A stretch of DNA of 64,000 nucleotides from contig NZ_JACCFL010000001.1 in NCBI RefSeq assembly GCF_013410375.1, positions 3,968,001 through 4,032,000 on the forward strand. Direction: 5' to 3'. Below are positions 58,123 to 64,000 of this stretch, piece by piece. Numbering within the stretch: position 1 is the stretch's first letter; the number at the start of each line of letters is the position of its first letter. The notes under the pieces are model-generated. The model was not told the DNA's origin. It did not search any database and worked only from the letters and a program-made list of their open reading frames with translations. The DNA is from Leifsonia shinshuensis (GTDB lineage: Bacteria; Actinomycetota; Actinomycetes; Actinomycetales; Microbacteriaceae). Both the position numbers and the translations under genes were made by a program.

Positions 58123-60057
58123 CTAGGCGCAGACGGTGCACCCCAGTCCACGCCTTGTGCGCGTGTGGATCACTCGGATGTACAAGTGGCCAGCGTCACA
58201 AGCGAAGATGGCCGACTTCTGGCTGCCGGCGGTTACCTCGTCAGCGGCGAACGAGTTGAGGTACGGGTGAAGTTGTCGAGCGACCTCCGGGAAGCGCGCG
58301 CGAAGGGACGTGGTGGACCCATCCACTCGTGAGCCCGAGCAGTAGGGGCAGCCGGTCACGTCCCGCGATCGTGAGGCTGGCGACGCGCTGTAGCGGTGGC
58401 CGCGAGAGCATCTCCAGTGCCGTAGTTTGCTGGAGCAGTAAATGACATCCTTGGGTGTCAGTCCGTTGTTCCTCTCGTAGTCCCAGTCCTTTGCTACGGA
58501 AGGTTCGCGCGATTGCAGGTCATTGAACCCGACGAGCAGAACCCTATTCCGGCAGATGGGGCAGCCATTGCCCTTGGATCGAGAGCTGCAGGCCACGGAC
58601 CACAGGTGACCGAGCTCGCACTGCCAGGTGAACACCTGCGTTGAGAATGCGCGCACGCCGTCGAGCGTCTTGCCGTCGTTGAGTTCGGGACGGAACTGGG
58701 CACTTGCCACCGGGTTGTGCGCGGTGAAAGACAAGCTTTCGAAGTCGGGCCGCCGTTTACATTCAACGCACCCCCTACGCACACGCTGTGACACCGTCTG
58801 CGATCGGCCGTGCCCGCTACGACATTTCCAATGTACGAGAACTGCTCCCAGTCCGACCGTGTCTGGGTTCAACTCCGGGTTCCGGTCCCAGTCCCAGTCC
58901 GCCGCCACGTTGGGTGCCCGCATTGCGAGGGACGTCTCCCCGGGATACGGTCGCGCTCGCGGGCCGCAGTAGGGGCATCCGCTGTTCCCCTTGTGTAGCG
59001 CGGCTGACAGCACGCGAACGCTGCTCTGGTACCGGTGACCGGTTGGACAGATGAAGTCGATGGGCACTGTGGTTTCCTCGTCAATCTCGTCGATCGTCTG
59101 GGTTACGGGTGGGCGAATTGCCCGACTGATGATCTCCGCGTGGAGCCGATCGCTTGGCATCGAATGGAGCATGTCGATTGTTCGCGAGAACGGTTCAAGC
59201 GGCCGCGCGACGGGAGCCAGGCCGACAGATCGGAGCAGATCGTGAGCTCCCGGAAACAGATCATGCGGCCCCGACTTCGGGCACGCCAAACCCATGAGCG
59301 TTTCGTGCACGGCTCGGAGAACGGGCCGCAGAAGCAGCCAAAGCCGGTCGGTAATCACAGCGGGGTTTTCGGTGATTGCCGCGGCTACCGCTGCGTGCAG
59401 TAACCCGTGCGACTCGGCGTAAGTTCTGCTTCGATCGCAAATCGTCGTGATCAGGCGTTCGTCTGTGATTAGGTGAAGTGCGAACACAGCTTGTGGGAAG
59501 ACATCCACGTCGCGCGATCGTCGTCCGCTGCAAGCTGCCCAGTATCGCGCGATCCGGGTCACTTCTCTGTAGAGAGAGCCGTTGACCCGCTGAGCCTCCA
59601 CCAACTTCTGAAGGCACGCATCGGCGGTCGAGTGGTCGGCGCTGATGAGGGCGTGATCTTCTGGCCGGACACCCGGCGCGATCCAGAGACGATGGATCGC
59701 GCACACAAAGGGCCCGAAATGCGGAACCTGTTCGATTGCTTCGCCGTTTGAGCACAGCCGGCAGACCCACCGGTCTTCGAGGCCCATCCGGCAACGGCTG
59801 CATTCGGACCCGTCATCGTGACGCAGCGGAGACAAGAACGCGTCGCTTTCTTCCCGTAGCCCACCAAACTCACACGCGAGCCGCCGGCGAGCCGCCCCGA
59901 TCGGAATGTTGTCATGCTTGCGGATCTCCGCGGCGATGGCTTCAACCTTCACCTCGAGGTTGTTTTCCCGGCATAGGCGCGTGGTGAAACTCTCGACGGT
60001 CTCGTAGTCGTGCGGAGCTATTCGAAGCGGCAGTTGCCTCTGGACGCTACGCGGCAT
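58123..60057 (-). CDS. tniQ: TniQ/TnsD-like target selector with zinc-ribbon array
   Basis: A 644-residue protein. Residues 1-330 are TniQ: LPLRIAPHDYETVESFTTRL, then a zinc finger with C86/C89, C99/C102 and C119/H122 (HFGPFVCAIHRLW). From about 335 to the end there are five copies of C-x3-H...C-x2-C: C337/H341/C361/C364, C412/H416/C430/C433, C480/H484/C499/C502, C550/H554/C570/C573 and C620/H624/C640/C643. The pattern W-x-C-x2-GH...GCPYC matches the DUF4379-type zinc-ribbon repeat. In Tn7, TnsD reads the target DNA and recruits TnsC; here the array is the probable DNA-reading part. The start lies 11 bases inside tnsC. Confidence 0.85.
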   Translation of the reverse strand: MPRSVQRQLPLRIAPHDYETVESFTTRLCRENNLEVKVEAIAAEIRKHDNIPIGAARRRLACEFGGLREESDAFLSPLRHDDGSECSRCRMGLEDRWVCRLCSNGEAIEQVPHFGPFVCAIHRLWIAPGVRPEDHALISADHSTADACLQKLVEAQRVNGSLYREVTRIARYWAACSGRRSRDVDVFPQAVFALHLITDERLITTICDRSRTYAESHGLLHAAVAAAITENPAVITDRLWLLLRPVLRAVHETLMGLACPKSGPHDLFPGAHDLLRSVGLAPVARPLEPFSRTIDMLHSMPSDRLHAEIISRAIRPPVTQTIDEIDEETTVPIDFICPTGHRYQSSVRVLSAALHKGNSGCPYCGPRARPYPGETSLAMRAPNVAADWDWDRNPELNPDTVGLGAVLVHWKCRSGHGRSQTVSQRVRRGCVECKRRPDFESLSFTAHNPVASAQFRPELNDGKTLDGVRAFSTQVFTWQCELGHLWSVACSSRSKGNGCPICRNRVLLVGFNDLQSREPSVAKDWDYERNNGLTPKDVIYCSSKLRHWRCSRGHRYSASPASRSRDVTGCPYCSGSRVDGSTTSLRARFPEVARQLHPYLNSFAADEVTAGSQKSAIFACDAGHLYIRVIHTRTRRGLGCTVCA

Positions 60058-61111
60058 GAGCTGAGTCCGTTGAACGCCATCCGCCAGTTGCTTCTTCTGT
60101 CGACATATCGAGGTCGATCTTGTCCATGAGCGCGAGAGTGAGCTCCTCGTTTTCGGGCCTTTTTGCTGTAGCGATGGCGTATTGAGCGCTTTCGCGGAGT
60201 AACTGGTTCAGCGGTCCGATGCCGCCGCGGGTGCGGTTGTAGAGGTAGTCCGAGAAGCCCGTGAGCTCCTGCGGGCTCTGAGCGAGGAGCCGCAGCTCGC
60301 TGCCGAATGCCTGGACGATTCCTCGCCAGACGACCTTGTGTTCCGATGTGGTGTAGCCGTAGTTGTCGATGAGCTGTTGCCGGAACCGACCGCGAACCTG
60401 CCTGTCGCGGCTCGTTCCGCTGAAAATTGCACCCTGATGGATGTCAATTCCTGCGTAGATGAAGGTCGCGTGGATCGAGTTCGAGAGGTCTTTGAGGAAG
60501 TCGACCGTTTTGGCTGAGTCTCGATTGCCGCCTTCGAGGTTGTGGATCTCGTCAACGATGACGAGCACCGTTCGCCGGCCGTTGAGCTGAGGGACGACGA
60601 AGCGCTTCATCATCTCGACGGTGTCGGATTTTCGGGGGGTGTAGCCGAAGAACTCGCAGAAGCGGCCCAGCATGGCCTTCACGGTGGTGCCTTCCGGGAC
60701 GTTCACGAAAGCGACCGGAATGTCGCCGTTGGCTTCCCACTCGGAGTGATTGCGGGTGTAGTCCTGGAAGACGATCCGCGCGGTGTTGAGAATGGCAGTT
60801 GTCTTGCCCATGTTGCTTTCCCCCGACACCAGTACTCCCTGTCGGCCCCACTTCTTGCCGCGATTGGTTCGCATCGTTGAGAGGGTGGACATGGCGATGC
60901 GTTCCAGCTGCGGCGTGATCACGGTGATGTCGGTGCTGAGGTAATCGATCCTCTCTTCCTTGTATTTCGCGCAGTCGGCTTTGCTCAAGCGCGTGTACCC
61001 ATCGATGGTGAGCGCGCGCGGTGCGGGCGTCTTGTTTCGGAGGAACGCCGTGAGACCGAGATGGTTGTTCAGATCGTTTTCGTCGGCGGTGTGCTGCTGG
61101 TCAGTGTTCAT
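60047..61111 (-). CDS. tnsC: TnsC/TniB-like AAA+ transposition regulator
   Basis: A 354-residue AAA+ ATPase. Walker A GESNMGKTT (residues 97-105), Walker B VLVIVDE (182-188), a sensor-1 region FIYAGID and an Arg-rich RQVRGRFRQ segment near 237-246. In Tn7-like systems it forms an ATP-dependent filament linking the target selector to the transposase and gives target immunity. An N-terminal extension of about 60 residues precedes the core and may bind TnsB or TniQ. Its start overlaps the tnsB stop by one base and its end overlaps tniQ. Confidence 0.9.
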   Translation of the reverse strand: MNTDQQHTADENDLNNHLGLTAFLRNKTPAPRALTIDGYTRLSKADCAKYKEERIDYLSTDITVITPQLERIAMSTLSTMRTNRGKKWGRQGVLVSGESNMGKTTAILNTARIVFQDYTRNHSEWEANGDIPVAFVNVPEGTTVKAMLGRFCEFFGYTPRKSDTVEMMKRFVVPQLNGRRTVLVIVDEIHNLEGGNRDSAKTVDFLKDLSNSIHATFIYAGIDIHQGAIFSGTSRDRQVRGRFRQQLIDNYGYTTSEHKVVWRGIVQAFGSELRLLAQSPQELTGFSDYLYNRTRGGIGPLNQLLRESAQYAIATAKRPENEELTLALMDKIDLDMSTEEATGGWRSTDSAHAA

Positions 61112-63138
61112 TAGAAGAAGTCTCCAAGTCGGTCAGTAAGGGGCGTGCTGGCGTCGTAGGTCTCGAGTTCGTCATCTTCGGAGTCGTCGAACGCAGGAGT
61201 GAACGGGGTGGGGGCGGCGTCGTTGTCGTGCACTGGGATCGAGATCCCCTGCAGGTTGCGGAGCTCTAGGTCCATCTCGTTACGAGCGTGCTTGCGAGTG
61301 TCTGGGTTCATTGTGAGGACGACCGATCGGGTGATGTCTCGGGCTTGTTCGCGACTCAGCCCGAGGTTGCTGTTCACGAGGTGGTCTGCGGCGCGTCGCA
61401 TCGAGCGTGTGAACGGTTTGATGAAGGCGTCGCCGTCCATCCAGTCGCACTGGATCCATCCGCCGTTCTTGTGGTCTTCGACCCAGACAGCTTTGGGGTT
61501 GCTCGGATCTTCGCGAACGTTGTAGCTGAGCTTGCCGCGGCCGCCCGGGCCGGGGACGTCCCGGTAGGGGTTCAGCTTCACGGAGTCATAACGTCGGTAG
61601 CCGATCTGGATGCCCTTGGTAGTGATCTTCCGTTCGGTGATTGGCAGCATCCGGATGTAGTCGTCGCCGGTACGCGGGACGGGTACGAAGTCGTCGGTGA
61701 GGTTGAAGAACGACATGTACGCCATGTTCGGGGTGAGGCGGATGCTGGGGTCGTATGGGTCGCGTAGCCCTTCTGTGAACGTGTTTTGCCAGACGATGGT
61801 TATCCAGCGCTCGGAGAGGGTGAGAAGCGTGTAAATGTCGAGTAGACCTGGCTCCTTCTCTGGCGACTCGCCTCGGTTCTTCACGCTGTTTCCCTTGTAG
61901 CCGGGGAGGTGCTGGGCGAATCCCACGTCGATCGTGCGGAACGCTCGTTCGACCATGCCTTTGTCGTAGGGGGTCTTGGGGCTTGCCTCGGTGATCGTCA
62001 CACCAAATTGTTTGCAGGCGGATACGAACGCCGCGGAGAGGTAGTCCATGCCGTGGTCAGTGACGATGCGCTCAGGCACGATGAACGGCTGGTTCACATT
62101 CAGCTTGGCGGCGCGATCGGCCGTAAGGCTGGCCGCCCACGGCATGGTCGGAGCGTCGATCTCCTCGAAGCCGGGGACGGGCCGCAGCTCTTGTGGGACG
62201 AAGCAACGACTGAGCAGCAGGGCGTGGTCGTAGCCGCGAGTCGCGTATGGGTTCACCGCCACCCCGATGATGCTGCGGGTGGCCTTGTCAATGATGATCG
62301 TCAAGACGACGCGAATCGGGTTGCCGTCTCGGTCGAGGACGACGATGTTGAACGGGCTTGAGTCGATCTGGCATTCGCTTCCGGGTCGGACGGGCGGCCG
62401 CGAGTTGTGCATCTTCCGTGGTGCGCTGGTCGCTGTCCGTCGTAGCTTCGCGTCATCGAGGGGGTACATGCCCTGGGAGAGTCGCTTCACGTAGACAGCG
62501 ATGGTTTTCTCGGTCGGGATTTTGATCTCCTCGCCAGGGTGGCGCTTCGCCAGTTCCTCTTTGACCCTCCCGATGAGGCGTGTGCCAGTTCCGGTCGCGA
62601 GGTTCCTCTCTTCGCTGACGACATGCGCAATCGCATCGATCAGGCGTGGGTCTGCGTTTCCGAGGGGTTTCGTGGGTCTAACCTTCCGCTTGTCTACGAG
62701 GCCAGCTCGGCCGAGCTTGCGGTAGTTGCTGATGTGACGTTCGAGCGTCCGTGGCTTGATCTCTTTGTCGGCGGCTTGGCTAAGCTCCCTCGACTTGGTC
62801 GCGATTCGTCCAGACAGCGTGGTCATCGCCGGATCGTATTCCGGGCGGATCGTGTCGCCTCGGAACGGTTTTGCCTCGATGATCTCCAGGATGTGGGCTT
62901 CGAGAATGACGAGCTCCTGGTTGTTCTCGTCCTTGTCGAACGCGTGCAGTTCGGCAGCGCCGAAGGTGGTGAACTCTGGCGGTGTCGCCAACCGGTGGGG
63001 CAGGTCCGTCACCGCGCAGATTTCAACCTCCTGGGTGTCTTCGTTTCGCAACCGAAGTGCGCGGCCGCTGATGCCGACGAGGATGTAATTGCCGTCCACG
63101 AATTCGTACCGTTGCCCGAGTCGTAAGCCACGATTCAT
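61111..63138 (-). CDS. tnsB: TnsB-like DDE transposase
   Basis: A 675-residue DDE transposase. An N-terminal winged-helix region (about 100-160, with TLERHISNYRKLGRAGL) precedes the rve core: D259 in CQIDSSPF, D361 in VTDHGMDY and E397 in DKGMVERAF, a DD35E spacing. A beta-barrel and C-terminal acidic tail (about 600-675, ending DRLGDFF) follow, the tail being the usual TnsC-contact region. It binds transposon ends and joins 3' ends to the target. Overlaps the 76-residue ORF by four bases. No missing catalytic residue, so it is probably active. Confidence 0.92.
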   Translation of the reverse strand: MNRGLRLGQRYEFVDGNYILVGISGRALRLRNEDTQEVEICAVTDLPHRLATPPEFTTFGAAELHAFDKDENNQELVILEAHILEIIEAKPFRGDTIRPEYDPAMTTLSGRIATKSRELSQAADKEIKPRTLERHISNYRKLGRAGLVDKRKVRPTKPLGNADPRLIDAIAHVVSEERNLATGTGTRLIGRVKEELAKRHPGEEIKIPTEKTIAVYVKRLSQGMYPLDDAKLRRTATSAPRKMHNSRPPVRPGSECQIDSSPFNIVVLDRDGNPIRVVLTIIIDKATRSIIGVAVNPYATRGYDHALLLSRCFVPQELRPVPGFEEIDAPTMPWAASLTADRAAKLNVNQPFIVPERIVTDHGMDYLSAAFVSACKQFGVTITEASPKTPYDKGMVERAFRTIDVGFAQHLPGYKGNSVKNRGESPEKEPGLLDIYTLLTLSERWITIVWQNTFTEGLRDPYDPSIRLTPNMAYMSFFNLTDDFVPVPRTGDDYIRMLPITERKITTKGIQIGYRRYDSVKLNPYRDVPGPGGRGKLSYNVREDPSNPKAVWVEDHKNGGWIQCDWMDGDAFIKPFTRSMRRAADHLVNSNLGLSREQARDITRSVVLTMNPDTRKHARNEMDLELRNLQGISIPVHDNDAAPTPFTPAFDDSEDDELETYDASTPLTDRLGDFF

Positions 63139-63365
63139 GCGTTCTCCTCCCGGCTCTGCACCCTCAGTCCATCCGGGCGGTACCCGCGGACGTGGAGACC
63201 GCCCCGGGTCTTCCAGATCGCTCGCTCGAGCGCAGTTGGCTCTACGCCAGCACGGAAGGCGGCGGAGTCGACCCCGAGGCCGTTGAGGGTTGCCCAGTCG
63301 TTGAAGAGCTGGTTAGGGCCGGTAGCGCTATTTTCCCGGCTGCCGACACTAGGTGTTGGGGTCAT
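63135..63365 (-). CDS. Unknown 76-aa protein between tnsA and tnsB
   Basis: A small protein with a Ser/Thr/Pro-rich first third and a more ordered, basic C-terminal half (LERAIWKTRGGLHVRGYRPDG). It is linked by ATGA overlaps to tnsA upstream and tnsB downstream, so it is translated with them. It does not resemble TnsE or any CRISPR component that I recognise. It may be a small subunit bridging endonuclease and transposase, or help bind transposon ends. The dense coupling suggests a real gene. Confidence 0.6.
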   Translation of the reverse strand: MTPTPSVGSRENSATGPNQLFNDWATLNGLGVDSAAFRAGVEPTALERAIWKTRGGLHVRGYRPDGLRVQSREENA

Positions 63366-64000
63366 GGATGGGTCCTTTCGAGGATGGTGTTCAGTGTGAG
63401 TTGTGCGGTTGCGTCGAAGAGCAGTTCGCGTTTCCACATGAGGTGGTAGATCTCGTGGGGGCGGTGGTCGGCCAGCAGGAGCTCGCCAAGAGCGGTAGGC
63501 GCTTGAGCTGCGGCGAGGATGCGCTCGCGTCGTTCGGCGGTTGGCGCGTACCGGGGGTGGCGGTTGTAGCCGATCCAGTCGAGGTTGTGCCGTTGGACTC
63601 GCGTTAGTTCGGTGATGACCTGGTAGTCCCATCCGATTCGCTTGCAGACACGCCTGGTGTTCTCGAACGAGGTCGCAACCTTGCCTTTGATGCGAGACGA
63701 GTGCTTCGAGTCATAGACGGTCCGGCTTCCATCGGTGTGGACGGCGAAGAAGTCAGGGGTGTGGTCGCTGCCGTCGTCGAAGTAGATCTGCATCGGCTGG
63801 GTGGAAATGGCTCGGATTGTGCCGTGGTGGTCAAGGAGCTTGAGCGAAGTCATCTCCTCGAACGACTCGTACCAGACGTGACCGTCGGTTGCAGCCATCC
63901 AATAGAAGCCTTCATAGTTCGCGCGGTCCTTGTATTCGGCTGGCTGGCGGATGACGGAAGCGGTCTCGAATGGGATGTTGAGGGCGCGCTTGTCGGCCCG
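63362..64000 (-). CDS. tnsA: TnsA-like endonuclease (N-terminus outside the window)
   Basis: The reading frame continues to the window edge, so the start is not visible; 212 residues can be read. The restriction-enzyme-like core shows WYESFEEM (active-site Glu region), HTPDFFAVHTDG (Asp) and TVYDSKHSS (the D-x-K lysine), the E-D-x-K layout of TnsA. The C-terminal region is helical (ELLLADHRPHEIYHLMWKRELLFD). TnsA cuts the 5' strands so that excision is complete (cut-and-paste). Its presence means the element need not form cointegrates. Confidence 0.85.
   Translation of the reverse strand, partial: RADKRALNIPFETASVIRQPAEYKDRANYEGFYWMAATDGHVWYESFEEMTSLKLLDHHGTIRAISTQPMQIYFDDGSDHTPDFFAVHTDGSRTVYDSKHSSRIKGKVATSFENTRRVCKRIGWDYQVITELTRVQRHNLDWIGYNRHPRYAPTAERRERILAAAQAPTALGELLLADHRPHEIYHLMWKRELLFDATAQLTLNTILERTHP

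Larger units (their letters stand above)
54992..64000. mobile_element. Tn7-like transposon region (right end outside the window)
   Basis: From just beyond tRNA-Arg to the window edge the DNA is less GC-rich than the chromosome on the left, with more A/T in third codon positions. It encodes TnsA-, TnsB-, TnsC- and TniQ-like proteins in one operon and four cargo genes between that operon and the tRNA. I could not identify the terminal inverted repeats or target duplication: the left boundary is placed only by the tRNA and the base-composition change, and the tnsA-side end is beyond base 64000. Confidence 0.7.

Noticed and set aside
60542..60880. Plus-strand ORF opposite tnsC
   Set aside because: Antisense to the Walker A/B region of an intact AAA+ ATPase and without domain or ribosome-binding site.
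54992..64000. CRISPR-associated transposon (CAST)
   Set aside because: No Cas5/6/7/8 or Cas12k genes and no CRISPR array are visible; the TniQ protein has its own DNA-binding-like array. Sequence beyond 64000 is not visible.

Overview
The window is high-GC DNA with the gene density, leaderless TAnnnT-type promoters, GTG starts and ATGA/GTGA gene overlaps of an actinobacterium. Protein content (pca/pobA cluster, OmpR-type winged-helix protein without a receiver, cysteine-free HesB-like protein, CMRExG lipoprotein) points to Microbacteriaceae, most likely a Leifsonia-like genus. The genus is an inference.

Layout. 1-2.6 kb: the end of a glutamine amidotransferase, tadA, upp, a 34-codon cysteine-ended leader ORF and a winged-helix DNA-binding protein. 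2.7-7.4 kb: a DrrAB-type ABC exporter, a PadR repressor with a palindromic operator, an Old Yellow Enzyme and a MarR regulator. 7.5-12.2 kb: a class A penicillin-binding protein, an SRPBCC protein and a GH13 alpha-glucosidase with tandem 19-bp repeats at its promoter. 12.3-20.7 kb: a divergent ROK-regulated cluster (oxidoreductase, ROK repressor; polar amino-acid ABC importer, asparaginase, CutC-family protein, ROK kinase) that looks like one catabolic pathway. 21-30.5 kb: oligopeptidase B, aldo/keto reductase, PfpI-like protein, HesB-like protein, a heterodimeric multidrug ABC exporter and a RibD/DHFR-like reductase, with two families of intergenic palindromic repeats in the region. 30.5-32.9 kb: another ABC exporter. 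33-41.4 kb: a complete 4-hydroxybenzoate/protocatechuate beta-ketoadipate operon (pobA-pcaH-G-B-L-I-J-F) with its IclR regulator. 41.4-51.9 kb: a VOC-ArsR-AHSA1 operon, a NarL-type two-component system, a MacAB-like export operon with an adaptor and lipoprotein, and an OmpR-type two-component system. 52-54.9 kb: an undefined structured region, a small hypothetical protein, an MDR oxidoreductase, a GNAT protein, dienelactone hydrolase and tRNA-Arg(ACG).

Immediately after the tRNA the sequence becomes visibly less GC-rich and carries a Tn7-like transposon that runs off the right edge. On the minus strand there is a translationally coupled operon: TnsA-like endonuclease (cut by the window edge), a 76-residue unknown, TnsB-like DDE transposase, TnsC-like AAA+ ATPase, and a TniQ/TnsD-like target selector whose C-terminal half is five C-x3-H...C-x2-C zinc-binding repeats. 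The apparent cargo next to the tRNA is a MerR/DUF433 plus DUF5615 toxin-antitoxin-like pair, a DUF4238-like protein and a protein with a HEPN-type RN-x4-H motif. This element is the strongest candidate for an undescribed system: a DNA-targeting transposon with a modular zinc-ribbon array as target reader and probable defence cargo.
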